Origin: Areca catechu | Lineage: Eukaryota > Streptophyta > Magnoliopsida > Arecales > Arecaceae | Assembly (NCBI GenBank): GCA_021397845.1 | Contig: CM038038.1 | Coordinates: 59,266,748-59,330,747, forward strand | DNA: 64,000 nt | Direction: 5' to 3' | Shown: positions 45,291 through 57,944 of the stretch, one piece after another | Layout of the letters: every line of letters starts with the position of its first letter | Numbering within the stretch: position 1 is the first letter of the stretch | Translations under genes and position numbers: made by a program | The notes under the pieces: generated by a model | The model's input: the letters and a program-made list of their open reading frames with translations, nothing else | What the model was told of the DNA's origin: nothing | The model's database searches: none

Positions 45291-45918
45291 TATATCTTGA
45301 CACAGACTAAGAAGAACGAGGACTGGCGTAGGACTAATATCTTACAAACCTTTATTAAGGAAGGGGACAAAGTTTTCAAAATCATTATAAATAGTGGGAG
45401 CTATGTTAATGCCATTTCTACAAATGCTATTAAGAACCTAGGTTTAACTATAGTGCCCCATCCCAACCCCTATAAGGTTTCTTGGATCGACTCAACCTCT
45501 ATTCCTATTAAATTGGGATGTCAGGTTATAGTCCAAGTCCAGTCTTATCAAGAGAAGGTCTGGTGTGACGTTCTCCCAATGGTGGTCAGCAGCATTATTT
45601 TTTGTAGACCCTAGCTATATGACCATGATGTTACCCTTCATGGTCGTTCCAATTCATGTTCCTTTAACCATCATGGTAAAAAGATAGTCATAAATTCGAC
45701 CCCATCTAAGGATAATATCAGAGGGTTTACCAATTTAAGAATGAAAAAGCCAGGACTAAACCTAATTACCGCGAGAGAACTAGAGCGGGAGATGACCGAA
45801 GGAGCGCCAGTTTGGATTCTGACTACTAAGAAAGTCTTTGACCAACCCCAACAGGAACACCCTAAGGAGATAGTGGAATTTTTGAAGGAATTTCAGGATG
45901 TGTTTCCTAAAGACCTAC
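45291..45918 (+). pseudogene. Protease region of element G
   Basis: DWRRTNILQTFIKEGDKV, then IIINSGSYVNAIS at about 45380-45420: the catalytic Asp of the DSG motif is Asn here. CDVLPMVVSSIIFCRP follows, with a TAG at 45612. The linker VDQPQQEHPKEIVEFLKEFQDVFPKDLL-like region ends at 45918 where solo LTR H interrupts it; the reading frame resumes at 47450. Confidence 0.82.
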
Positions 45919-47444
45919 TGATGTAAGAACATCAGGAGTAGACCAGGATTTCATGGTTCCAGTTTTTAATTTATGTGTTGGTTAATTTTTGTATTAGGTC
46001 AAGTGAGTTCAGTGAGTCCATTTGCTTACTTGAGTCCTGTAATAAAGTGATACAGTTAGGTTCACTAAGTTAAGTGAAGTCCTTTTGTATTCCAGTCTAG
46101 TCCAGTTGAGTTAACCGAGTCTATGTAATAAAAGTGAATCAATTGAGTCCAATTGAGTTCACTTAGTCCATTGAGTTGAGTCATTTCGAGTCCTATAATT
46201 TTCATTCAAATCAGGTACAAGAGGAGAACCATCAGAGCCCAGCACATGCGCCTGGGCCCCCAGTCATGTTCACCAGCATTGGTGCCCCAGGATTTCAAGT
46301 CTCAAGTTCCCAGGCCCTTTTCATGCCACACCAGCTCCTAGGCCCAAGAGGGATGGCACCTCAGTCCAAGACCACAAGAAGCTGGCGCCCCTCCCAGGCC
46401 CACTACAGTTGGTGCCCAAGCTATGACCCAGTCCAAGATGCCCAAAGCCTTTGACCCAATCCAAGAGGATTTCATCCCAACCCAGAAAGGAGTCAAGCAG
46501 CCCAAGCCCAAGAGGAGTCAATGTCCAAGTTCTATAGGGAGTTCAATATTCAAGTTCTACCAGAACTTTAATTTCCTAATTCCACTTAAACCTTGTACTC
46601 CTTGTCCCATACAAACTTGTAATCCCACTTTGATAGGGAAAGGACCCTGGGTGAACCTATAAATGCCCCACCCCTCCCCCTCTTAAAATCAATCTCTTTT
46701 ACATGAATACAACTTAAAGTTATTATGTTAACTTGTTTCCTTTAGATTGGAGAAGGTGTGAGACCCGTTTTGTTTTTTTCCTTGAGTGCAAAATCCTAGC
46801 TGCCCAACCCATTCTCCTTCCACTAAACCATAGCCATCATCCAACCCCAGTAGAGGCCCAAGGATGCCCACCTTCCTCCAAGCTAGGTGTCCCCTTCTTC
46901 AACTAGCCGCCAGCCACCTGGAGCTTCCCTCCACCCCTCCACTATTCTTTCTTCCAGTTTGTTATTTTTTCCATCATCTATGAGCCTAGATGAGCCTAAC
47001 CTTTGACATTTGTAGGATCCCTCCAGTGCCACACCCTCCAGATGTGATCTTCTTTTACTCTAAATCGATTTGATAAAGAGTCAACGGATCCATGAAAAGC
47101 GACTCGATCATCCAGGCACCGATCTGGGCAGAGCGATCTCTTTCCCAGCATCAAGAAAGTCATTACTAGGTATATAGAACCTTTCCCATCTCACTTTTTC
47201 TATTTTATTGAAGTTTAGAGCATGTTCTATAGGTGTTTCTTAACCCTAGGATGCTTAGTTTTTTATCTTTTTGATAGTTCCTTGCATGTGGGTAGGATTC
47301 TAACCATTATTAGAAAACCTTAACCTAGTCTTGACCTGTTTTAGGAATTTAATCATAATAAAATCTAAAATTAATTTTCTGCATATTTTATGTTCCTCCC
47401 TTGCATCTTCTTCATGCATCATGTTAGAATCCCATCCCTCATCA
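45919..47444 (+). repeat. Solo LTR H, chromovirus type
   Basis: TGATGTAAGAACATCAGG...CATCCCTCATCA, flanked by the perfect duplication CCTAC (45914-45918 and 47445-47449). No internal sequence. TATAAATG lies near 46658. It shares phrases with the C LTR (GTCCAAGATGCCCAA, GCCTTTGACC), so it belongs to C's LTR family. Length 1526 bp. Confidence 0.9.
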
Positions 47445-47449
47445 CCTAC

Positions 47450-49735
47450 TTGATCAACTGCCACCATTAAGGGACATTCAGCAGGCCGTAGATTTAGTCC
47501 CAGGAGCCACCCTTCCAAACCTCCCACATTATATGATGAACCCTACAGAGCATCTAGAGTTAAAAAAACAAGTAGGGGATCTACTTCAAAAAGGATTTAT
47601 TAGGGTGAGTCTTAGTCCATGTGCAGTTCCAGCTCTTTTAACCTCAAAGAAAGATGGCACTTGGAGGATGTGTGTTGATAGTAGATCCATCAATAAGATA
47701 ATAGTGAAATACCATTTCCCTATTTTTCATTTGGATGACATGCTAGATATGATGGCCAGAGCATCCATTTTCTCTATGATTGACCTTAAGGGTGGCTATC
47801 ACCAGGTTAGGATCAAACCCTGGGATGAATGGAAAATAGCCTTTAAGACTAAGGATGGCTTATACGAATTGTTAGTGATGCCTTTTAGCCTGTCAAATGC
47901 TCCAAGTACTTTTATGAGGATCATGACTCAAGTATTGAAAGCTTTCCTTGGAATGTTTGTAGTAGTCTATTTTGATGACATCCTCGTATATAGTAAAACT
48001 AAGGAGGATCACTTAGACCATCTTCGAAAAGTGTGTCGAGCCCTTAGGAAAGGCAATTTATATGCAAATCTTAAGAAGTGTAGTTTCATGACCCCAAGAA
48101 TCATTTTCCTAGGCTTTGTTATGACTTCTGAAGGAGTATCTGCCGATCCTGAGAAAATCAAGTCCATAGTTGAGTGGCCCATGCCGAAAAATATACATGA
48201 TGTTCGTAGTTTCCATGACCTTGCTATCTTCTATAGGAGATTTATTAGAGGATTTAGCACAATCATAGCACCTATCACTGATTGCCTTAGGAAAGGAGCT
48301 TTCGAATGGACCAAGAGTGATAATAGAGACTTCCTAGAAATCAAGGACAAGATGACCCAAGCACCTGTTTTTAGATTACCCGATTTTTCTAAAGTTTTTG
48401 AGGTTGCTTGTGATGCCTCTGGAGTTGGTATAGGTGGAGTATTGAGTAAAGAGAATCACCCTATGGCCTTCTTTAGTAAAAAATTAAATGAGGCTAAACT
48501 TAAATACTCAACCTATGATAAGGAGTTTTATGCGGTAGTGCAAGCTTTGAGGTATTAGAGACATTATTTGTTGTCGCAAGGATTTGTTCTATACTCAGAT
48601 CATGAGGCATTGCGATTTCTAGATTCTCAAAAGAAGTTGAACCCTAGGCATCCTAAGTAGGTAGAGTACATTCAAGCCTTTACCTTTATGCTGAAACATC
48701 TTACTGGTACCGAGAATAAGGTTGATGATGCTCTTAGTCGACGATCCATGCTCCTTAATTCGGTTAGTACTGAAGTTATAGGATTTGACAAACTGAAGGA
48801 TCAATATGAAACTTGTCCTGATTCTAGTGAGACTAATCAGTCTGTCAAACAAGGACCATCTAGTTTGAATAGTAAGTGTACCTTACAAGATGGCTACCTC
48901 TTTAAGAACAATAGGTTGTGTATTCCTAGAACCTCCCTTAGTGAATTTCGAATTTGGGAGACCCATGTAAGAGGTCTAGCTGGTCACTTTGGTAGGAATA
49001 AGACCATCCTAGCTGTTGAGGACCAGTTTCATTAGTCAAGTTTGAATAAGGATGTTGCTCAGGTTGTAGCTAGGTGTCGAACTCGTGCTTTTGCAAAATA
49101 ATAAAAGAAAAATACTGGTTTGTATACCTTTTTACCTGTACTAGACTATCCTTGGCAAGACCTTAGTATGGATTTCATGTTAGGTTTGCCCAAAACTTTA
49201 AGGAAACATGATTCCATCTGTGTTGTGGTCGATAGGTTCTCAAAGATGGCTCATTTTATCCCTGTTCACAAACTTTTTATGCTTCCAAGGTTGCCAAGAT
49301 TTTTCTCGATAACGTGGTTAGGTTACACGGTCTTCCAAAAATCATAGTGTCTGATAGGGATGTTAGATTCACAAGTTACTTTTGGAAAACCCTTTGGCAC
49401 TCGTTAGAAACTAAACTCAAATTTTCTACATCCTACCAGCCCCAAATCGATGGTCAGATTGAGGTAGTAAACCGGAGCCTGGGGAACTTGCTTGGATGTC
49501 TAATAGGTGGAAACATTGGAAATTAGGATCTTTTGCTACCTAGAGCTGAATTCGTATGCAATAGTTTAGTTAATAGATCCATAGGCAAGTGTCCATTTGA
49601 GATTATCCATGGGTATAAACCTAGAAAGCCTTTAGATCTTATTCCTTTGCCCATGCATGCACACATTTCTAAGTCTGCAGAGTCATATGCATAGCATATT
49701 AAAGAATTACATAAAGAAATAAGTAAAAAGATTAA
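47450..49735 (+). pseudogene. pol: RT, RNase H and integrase of element G
   Basis: Linker [18 protein letters not shown], then an open run 47533-48558: [27 protein letters not shown] (the usual Gly is Ser), [13 protein letters not shown] (about 47955-47990), and RNase [22 protein letters not shown] stops follow at 48556 and 48658. Integrase zinc finger CRTRAFAK has lost its second Cys (Arg) and is followed by two stops near 49100. Core: [11 protein letters not shown], a frameshift near 49270, [12 protein letters not shown] and DGQIEVVNRS. Heavily degraded. Confidence 0.9.
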
Positions 49736-50300
49736 TGACAATAATGAATCTTACGAGCATATGGCTAACTCACGTAAATGCTTCAAAGAATTTAATGAAG
49801 GAGACTTTGTCATGATCAGGCTTCGACCTGAATGGTTCCCACCTAGAACCATGAAGAAACTATGGCCCATAGTGCAGGACCATGCAAGATCATAAGGAAA
49901 ATTGGGTCTAATGCCTACATGTTAGAGTTACCACCTGAATTAGGTATTAGTCCAACCTTCAATGTATCAGACCTTGTTGAGTATAAGGAGCCAATAGTGA
50001 CACCTAGAGAGCCATTTAGGCTTGATTCCATTTTTGAGAGTGACCCTATCCCTGATTGTCCACCAGCCAAATTACCAGAATGGAAAGATAAGATTGAGTG
50101 GATTTTGGATGACAAAACTATCACTACTAGAAGTAAAGATTATCAACGTTACCTGGTTAAATGGCAAGATAGATTGGAATCTGATCATTCGTGGATCACT
50201 TGAGAGGATCTACAAAGAATCAACATAGATTTGCTAGAGCATTATCAGAGTAGAATTAATCCATACTCGACAGGGTCGAGTTCCCCCACCCTAAGAGAAT
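49736..50300 (+). pseudogene. Integrase tail and chromodomain of element G
   Basis: FNEGDFVMIRLRPEWFPPRTMKKL, a frameshift near 49860, GPCKIIRKIGSNAYMLELPPELG, FNVSDLVEYKEP, and a chromodomain (IEWILDDKTITTRSKDYQRYLVKWQDRLESDHSWIT, then TGA) at about 50090-50205. The end STGSSSPTLREL lies over the polypurine tract and runs into the LTR at 50301. Confidence 0.87.
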
Positions 50301-50709
50301 TGGTGAGCACACCAAAGCTAGGAAGAGATGTTAAAACCCTCCCAGCTCATTGTGGATCACCAATGAGTAGCTTTTTAATTTAGTCCTGAATAATTAAGTC
50401 TTGAAATTAAAATTAGTTTACTTTGAGTTGTAAATTGGTCAAGTTGAGTCTTGTAATTAGTACTTGAGTTAGTCAAGGGGGTTCATAATTTAGCCAATGT
50501 TCAAGCCCAATAAATGAAGCCATGTCACCATGCCATGTCATCATGCCACATCATCACCTTATGCCACATCACCATGTCATGGAGCCTTTTCACCTGCCAC
50601 TTGGAGTGGTATGCCTCACCAAATCACCTTGGATGGCCAACTCAATGTCAAAATAAGATTGTCTCTCATTTAATTCAAGACATCAGGACATCAAGACATC
50701 AGGACATTG
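50301..50709 (+). repeat. 3' LTR of element G, first part
   Basis: TGGTGAGCACACCAAAGC start. It matches 41223-41650, then stops at GGACATTG where I is inserted. Its direct continuation is at 59559. Confidence 0.85.
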
Positions 50710-52334
50710 TGATGCAGAACAAAAGAAGAGATGATGCGATGCAGAAATAAATTAAGATTAATTCCTTTTTTTTTATATATATTTTAAGAAATTGGCTTTG
50801 ACTCAAAGGAAAGCTAAACTAAATTGAAAGAAACTAGGTAATAATTGAAAGCACAATTTAAAAGAAACAAGGTTATCAGAGTGGTTCAGAAGTAACGGAT
50901 CACTAGGGGTTGAGAAACTTCCAGACCTAGGGTTTCGCTCTGAACTTTCAACAGGACAAAAATAAAGAGAAGAGATGGGTTACCAACCAGACAGTGATCT
51001 TCACAGAGTTTGGTGGAAGAACTCTCTCGAGCAGATTGTTGGATCCTCGGATTCGGATATCTTCGCAATGGATCCTCCAATACTGGTCCTGTGGCTGAGT
51101 CGGCTTCTCCTGAACTCAAGATCTGTGAAAGAAGAAGAACAAGTGATGGAATCAGATACTCAAGGAAGGATTTACCAGATTGAAGAACTTGAAAGCTGAT
51201 GTTGCTGAAATCCGGATTCTCCTAAAGGCTGATCTGGCTCCTTCTGGAATCTACTCTGAATCTGAAGTATTCGGACTGGACCCGGATGCTGGTGGTCGGC
51301 CTTGACTTGGAGAGAGAGGCCGTGGGAGGTGGGGTAGGCTAGGGTTTGGTGGATCGAGGAGAAAGATGGGCGGCTAGGGTTTTGGAGAGAAGTGGCTAAC
51401 CTAGGATTTGGGGTTGGAGATCTCACACCTTCTCAAGGTTCCTGGGGAACTCGGATTTACTCCCTCACGGAGGTCAACACCTGGATGCAAGTGCGGAAGA
51501 GAGAAAACACAAAGTTTGCTCACACATAAATTGGATTCATTCATCAGATTACTTTAAAATTTACAAGAGGGGTTTAATTTATAGGACTTTACAAGAGAGT
51601 AGGGTTTTACATCTTCCCATGTGGGACTAATGGGAGGGGATCTTCAAATTAGGTTTGTAGGATCAATTCCCATACATATGGCCGGCCAAAAGGTTCAAAA
51701 AAGTTGATTGGAGGCTTTAAAAGGAAGGTAGGTGGCGCCTCCTAACCTTGTTCTTCAAGAGAGGATTTCTTTCCTTCCATGGTTCAACTCTTTTGGACTC
51801 CTCCTTTTCTTTCTCCCTAAGTTATGGTTCTTCCCATCTTTGCTTTGGGTGATTTTGGCATGGAATGGGCACCCCCTTGAAGTACTCCCCAAGAAGAGCT
51901 TCTTTCTTTACATAGCTTGGCTCTTATGGAATGTTTTGGGCCGCCCCCTTGAATTGTGGATCCCAGATTGCTCTCTCCTTAAATGGCGCATGAGAGAAGG
52001 GACCTGCTATCTTGTGGTGTGGGGACCAGAGCATACTGGTTGGAGATGTGGCACCCCCTGGACTCAGGCGTGTGGCTGGGAGTGTGGCTGGGAGTGTTGC
52101 GCCCACTTGCTTGGCCTTGGGAGAAAATGTGACACCCAAGTTGAAGTCCTAGACCACTACTGAGTCAACATGACTCAACAAAAATAAATTGCAGGGAATA
52201 CAGACTCAAGCTAAAATTGAGTTGATCAAGTCAACCCTTATTACAAAACCAGAAAACCCTAATTCTTCGGGCAAGGTCAATCAGAGATCCAGATGGAGCT
52301 CTGAAGTCTTCTTCTGAGTTTGGTGCCCACACCA
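50710..52334 (-). repeat. 3' LTR of element I (left copy)
   Basis: Minus-strand start TGGTGTGGGCACCAAAC at 52334 and end GTTCTGCATCA at 50710. It contains TATAAATTAAA on the minus strand near 51575. The plus strand shows a 143-codon open frame (51732-52163) that is non-coding by context. Tandem GTGTGGCTGGGA units (52070-52095) differ in number from the other copy. Length 1625 bp. Confidence 0.9.
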
Positions 52335-53170
52335 ATTCTCCCGGGGTGGGAGGAACTCGACCCTGTCGAGTATGGATCAAGTTGGCTCTGCTATCTCTCC
52401 AAGAGGTCTGGGTCCAATTCTTGTAATTCTTCTCGGGAGATCCAAGAGTCATCAGAATCTGGCCTTCCTTGCCAGCTGACCAGGTATCTTTGGTATCCTC
52501 GATTATGAGTAGAGATAACCTGATCATCCAGGATCTTTTTAATCTGCTCTTTCCTTACAGGCCAGTTTGTTGGTGGACACACAGGGTTGGGTTCACTCTC
52601 AAGAATAGGACTAGGTTCAAAAGGCTCACTGGGAATCACAGCTGGCTCTCTATACTCTACTAGGTCTGTAATATTGAAAGTGGAGCAAATGCCTAGTTCC
52701 AGAGGCAACTCGAGCACATAAGCATTGGATCCTACTCTCTTCACCACTCTAAATGGTCCAGCTCCTCTAGCATGTAACTTTCTAACGGTTCCAGGAGGAA
52801 ACCGTTCAGGCCTTAACCTAATCATTACATAGTCTCCCTCATCAAAAGTTTTGACTCGCCTTTGAGAATCAGCCAACTTCTTATAAGTTTCATTACTTAA
52901 ATTTATTTTGGCTTGAATTTCTTTATGCAAGTCTTTTATATGCCGTGCAAAAACTTCGGCAGACTCGGAGACTCGTGTGTGGACTGGTAAAGGAGCTAGG
53001 TCAAGAGGTGTGTGAGGTTTGTAACCATGCACAATTTCAAAAAGACTCTTACCTGTAGACCTATTGACCAAGTCATTGTATGCAAATTCAGCTCTAGGTA
53101 AGTACAAATCCCAGTTCCTAATGTTTTCACCAACAAGACACCTTAACAGATTGCCCAAACTACAGTTCAC
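52335..53170 (-). pseudogene. Integrase tail and chromodomain of element I
   Basis: Open from 53170 to 52391. [62 protein letters not shown], then a chromodomain (IKKILDDQ...GYQRYLVSWQGRP...DDSWISREELQ) and DPDLLER followed by TAG at 52391, where F has a tyrosine codon. The polypurine tract and LTR boundary at 52335 match F. Confidence 0.9.
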
Positions 53171-55050
53171 TACTTCGATTTAGCCATCAGTCTGGGGATG
53201 ATAGGCTGTTGAAAACTTAAGTTTTGCCCCTAACTTATGCCAAAGGGTTTTCCAAAAATAGCTGGTGAACCGGACATCCCTATCTGAAACAATGGTTTTA
53301 GGTAGGCCATGGAGTCGAACTATCTCATTAAAGAACAGGGTGGCAACCTTAGACGCGTCAAATGTTTGGGAACAAGGCAAGAAATTGGCCATCTTGGAAA
53401 ATCAGTCGACTACAACACAGATAGAGTCATGCCTCCTCTGGGTCTTAGGTAAACCTAACACAAAGTCCATGCTCACATCTTGCCAAGGATGATCTGGGAC
53501 AGGGAGTGGGGTATAAAGGCCGGTGTTCTGTTTTCGCTGTTTGGCAACAGCGCAGGTCCAACACCTAGCCACAATGTGTGCTACATCTCTTTTTAAGCTA
53601 GGCCAGAAAAAGTGGTCTTCAATAGCCAGGGTGGTCTTGTCTTTTCCGAAATGGCCAGCTAAACCTCCAGCATGAATTTCCCAAATCAAAAATTCCCTAA
53701 GAGAAGTTCTAGGGACGCAAAGCCTATTCTTAAAGAACAGAATGCCATCTAAAAGGGTATAATCCTTATGATCACTAGATGGTCCTTGAGTTAGATCCTG
53801 GTACACCGTCTTAAAATCCGGACATGACTCATATTCCCCTTTTGATCTGCTCAAACCCTATGACTTCAGCCCTAACAGAATTCAATAACAAAGATCGACG
53901 ACTCAGGGCATCAGCTATCTTATTTTCAGACCCAGCCTTATGTTTTAAAACAAAAGTATAGGACTGGATATACTCTACCTATTTATCATGCCTAGGGTTA
54001 AGCTTCTTCTGGGAATTCAAGAATCTAAGAGCCTCATGGTCTGAAAATAGCACAAATTCTTGCGGTAGCAAATAATGTCTCCAGTAACGCAAAGCTTGCA
54101 CTACCGCATAAAATTCCTTATCATAGGTAGAATACCTAAGCTTAGCATCATTAAGTTTTTCACTAAAGAATGCTACAGGATGGTTCTCTTGGCTTAGGAC
54201 TCCACCTATGCCTACTCCTGAAGCATCACAGGCAACCTCAAATACCTTTGAAAAGTTGGGTAACCTCAAAATGGGTGCCTGGGTCATCCTATCCTTAAGA
54301 TCTAGGAAGGCTTTATGGACTGCTTTAGTCCACTGGAATTCTCCCTTCCTAATACAATCTGTGATAGGAGCAACTACAGTACTAAACCCCTTGATGAATC
54401 GCCTATAGAAGGTAGCCAAGCCGTGGAAACTTCTGACTTCATGCACATTGGTCAGCTCTGGCCATTCTACTATGGACCTAATCTTTTCTGGATCGGCAGC
54501 CACGCCGTCAGGGGTTACTACAAAACCAAGGAAGATAATTCTACTGGTCATGAATTCACACTTTTTGAGATTACCGTAGAGACTATCACTCCTCAAAACT
54601 TGGCAGACTTGTCTAAGGTGGCCTAGGTGATCTGTAGGGGTCTTACTATAGATCAGGATGTCATCAAAATAGACCACTACAAACTTCCCTATGAAAGCTC
54701 TAAGTATCTGGGTCATAATCCTCATGAAAGTACTAGGGGCATTGGACAACCCAAATGGCATAACAACCCATTCATAAAGACCATCCTTAGTTTTGAAAGC
54801 GGTTTTCCACTCATCCCCTGGTCTAATCCTAACCTGATGATAGCCGCTCTTGAGATCAATTTTAGAAAAAACCATTGCACCGGCCATCATATCTAGCATG
54901 TCATCTAGTCTAGGGATGGGAACCTATACTTGATTGTGATTTTGTTGATGGCATGACTATCAACACACATTCTCCACGTGCCATCCTTCTTTGGGGTCAG
55001 AAGTGCAGGGACTGCATAAGGGATAAGACTCTCTCTAATGAACCCTTTCC
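53171..55050 (-). pseudogene. pol: RT, RNase H and integrase core of element I
   Basis: RT from about 55050 with a frameshift near 54910, then open 54899-53979: [23 protein letters not shown] (about 54650-54680), RNase [15 protein letters not shown] (about 54215-54250) and [10 protein letters not shown] tryptophan codon is a stop at 53979. A frameshift near 53855 precedes the integrase zinc finger (CWTCAVAK) and [14 protein letters not shown] at about 53402 (after VVVD) and a stop at about 53180 (after HPQTDG) break the core; [12 protein letters not shown] and VVNCS are present. Confidence 0.92.
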
Positions 55051-55790
55051 TCAATAATTCTCCAACCTGCTTTTGCAGTTCCTTATGCTCGATGGATTCA
55101 TCCTATAATGGGGCAAGTTGGGTAAAGTAGCTCCTGGGACTAAATTTATGGAATGCTGGATATCCCTAAGAGGTGGAAGGTGGTCCGGCAGATCCTCGGG
55201 AAAAACATCCTTAAATTCTTCTAACAATGGTTTAACTTCCTGAGGTGGCTCTGAGGGTGTAGGAGTCCTAAGTTCCTTAGCAGTCAACATCCAAATAGGT
55301 GAACCACTATGAATTTCTTGTTCTAGATCCTTAGCACTAATTAGGTTCACTCCAGTCTTCATCTCTCTAACCTTATTGGGTCCCTTAGCTACCTTGTCCT
55401 TAGGAGGGACGGAATGGATTGTGATTTTCTTCCCATTAAAACTAAAGACACAGGTGTTGGATTTTCCTAAGAGGGTGGCATCATGATCATATAACCAAGG
55501 TCTTCCAAGAATTATACTGCTCACCCCCATGGGCAAGACATCACACCAAATCTTCTCTTGATAGGATTGCATTTGGATTTGGACCTGACATCTAGACTAT
55601 ATAGGTATAGAGGTAGAGTCTACCTAAGAAACCTTATAGGGGTTGGGGTGGGGGACTGGGGTTAAGCCTAACATTTTGACAGTGCTAGCAGAAATGGCAT
55701 TCACACAGCTCCCACTATCTATGATAATTTTACATACCTTATCCCCTAGTTTAAGGAAAGTCTGTAGGATGTTAGTCCTACGCCAATCTT
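55051..55790 (-). pseudogene. Protease region of element I
   Basis: IIIDSGSCVNAIS at about 55685-55725 is intact. TAG at 55624-55626 (after YKVS) is in the same place as in F; a second TAG lies about six codons on. CDVLPMGVSSIILGRPWLYD and the linker [23 protein letters not shown] follow, and the RT start is reached at 55051. Confidence 0.88.
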
Positions 55791-57039
55791 CCTGAACTCT
55801 ATTCTGGGACAGGATGCATCTCACAACCCCTAATTGGTCAGACTCTGTGGATTCCTCCTCTCCTTCATACTCATCGACCAAATTCATTCCGGCCTCATAA
55901 ACTTCTTCTTCAAACTCTTCATTGGGCCCGGAATTCTCTTCTTCTCCTTCTTCTATGTAAAGGGATCTACGAGGGCACTGGCTAGAAACATGACCTACCT
56001 TATGGCACTTAAAACAAGCTTTGGCTGTGCACTGGTTGGAGATATGACCGGGCTTCTGGCACTTAAAATAGATGATACTAGAACTAGGGGTTCTCTGGGT
56101 GTCAGGTGCCTTACCTTTGTCCATGGGCCTAGGGGTGGGAATGCCCTGATTAGGTTTGCTAGGGGTAACTTGGCTAGGTCCATTTCTTGGGATTGGGGCA
56201 CTAACCCTAGAAGGCATGGGTCCTCTTTGAAACTTCTCAGTGTTCAATGCAATCTGATAGGCTTGGTCTAGGTCAGTAACCTCTCTCAGAAACAACTCCC
56301 TCTTAATGTCTTCCCTAAGTCCAGCCCTAAACCTAGACAAAGTGACCTCATGGGCTTCACTCACATCACATCTCATCAGGTATTCATCAAAGGTGGTTAT
56401 GTAGTCTGATACAGATCAGTTCCCTTGTTTCAAAGTCTGCCATTGGTCTAACAGATTCTGCTGGTATGAAATGGGTAGGTACTTATCTCTAAGTTTCTCT
56501 TTCATACCCTGCCAAGTGGTTATGGGCTCAACGTTTCATCTTTTAGTGGTTATCTCAATGTTCCCCCAGTATAACCTAGCTTGACGTATCAACTTCATCT
56601 TGGCAAACTTGAACTTTCTTTCCTCAGACATGGCATACCACTTGAAGTACTGGTCCATCTCACCCTCCCAATCAGAATACACCTTAGGGTTTAAGCTACC
56701 ATCAAAAGTGGGTGCATCTAATTTGATGTTCCGAATGAACCTATCATCTCTATCTTCAGGCTCTGGGTCAGGCCTCCTATGATTAGGTTCAGGATCTCGG
56801 TATAAATGTCTTCTAGGCTCCTGGTGTGGGTGAGGTTGAGGCACATTAAAATCTGGGTCAGGAGTCCAATTCTGATGCCTAGGTTCCTTAAGTACTTGGA
56901 TCCGATCCCTAAGCTGGGTAAAATTCTCATTCATATCCTGACTTAATTTGTTCATACTTTCAGTAAGAGCTCTAACCATGGCCTCTAAATCAGGTTGGGT
57001 TTGACCAGGTTGGTAGGGTACTCCATTCCGGGTAGACAT
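55791..57039 (-). pseudogene. gag: gag of element I
   Basis: MSTRNGVPYQPGQTQPDLEA at 57039, short coiled coil, Pro/Arg-rich stretch, and capsid APTFDGSLNPKVYSDWEGEM. Stops at about 56536 and about 56415 both sit where F has CGA. Then LREDIKRELFLREVTDLDQAYQIALNTE without the frameshift seen in F. Two zinc knuckles: YFKCQKPGHISNQC, whose first Cys is Tyr, and intact CFKCHKVGHVSSQC. The acidic tail EEFEEEVYEAGMNLVDEYEGEEE closes it. Confidence 0.9.
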
Positions 57040-57928
57040 GATGATGCAAGCAAACACACAAATTGAAACTCAACTGAAACGACTATGGGCTAACTAGACC
57101 TAGAGCCCAAACTAGATGCCCAATCAGAGTGGCGAGCTAGCCTGTAGTAACTCGAGACTCAGCCAGGCAGGTGTAAGGGGAGTGTTAGGTCCCTAGATGC
57201 TAATCCTAGACACCAATCAGTGATTGGCTAGGTAGGCGGACCAGCACACAAGCCCTTCGGGATAGAATCCCTGAACCACCATTCTAGACACTGAGTACAA
57301 AGTACACACAGAGTAACTAGACAAACTGACTCAACACTAGCCTTGACCCGACTTGTTGATGTCCCTAGCCCACTAGGGCAAATTAAGTCTAATAAATTTT
57401 ATAATTAGCCTTAGGATCGAATGAGTGGATGGTGGTTTTGGGCTAAGGAGAGGTTATCAACTCCTCCCCTTATCTTAGATGCTTAAATGCCCATAAGATG
57501 AATTAGGAGATGATCACTCAAAAAAAATGAATTGCAGAAACACAGAAACAGAGTTGCAGTAATTTAACTCTCAGAAATTTCACGGAAACCAATAAATCAC
57601 AGGAAAATTATATAAAATAGCATCAATTATACTAGTTCTAGCAAAATAAAAATCATGCAATTTAGAATTACATTCAATGAGAAACAATTCCTGCAACAGG
57701 ATAGTTATAGACTGAAAATAGGGTGCTTCCCCCGCTTACAATTCCTGCTACGAAGTTGTAACCCAGCGGATCCTCTACATGCCCTAGGAACACCCCGTGG
57801 AATGGGAAGAGGAGGTTTGCACCTCGCTTCGTTCCTAGGATCGGATGTCCTGGGGAGTCTACTTCGAGCTGACAAAGTAAAAAGGAGAGACACTCAAACA
57901 AGAACACAAGACAGAAACCCTAGGCAGG
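57040..57928 (-). other. 5' leader of element I
   Basis: Non-coding. On the plus strand it shows AGCCAGGCAGGTGTAAGGGG near 57160, GACCCGACTTGTTGATGTCCC near 57344 and CTCCTCCCCTTATCTTAGATG near 57460, the complements of F's leader blocks. Confidence 0.6.
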
Positions 57929-57940
57929 GCTCCGATACCA
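57929..57940 (-). promoter_or_regulatory. Primer-binding site of element I
   Basis: GCTCCGATACCA on the plus strand is TGGTATCGGAGC on the minus strand, one base from the usual site, four bases from the LTR. Confidence 0.8.
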
Positions 57941-57944
57941 AAAA

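Noticed and set aside
51732..52163. 143-codon open frame on the plus strand, repeated at 58963-59382
   Set aside because: It lies antisense in the two LTRs of I. Its presence twice is due to LTR duplication, and the copies differ by an in-frame 12-bp unit. No family resemblance seen.
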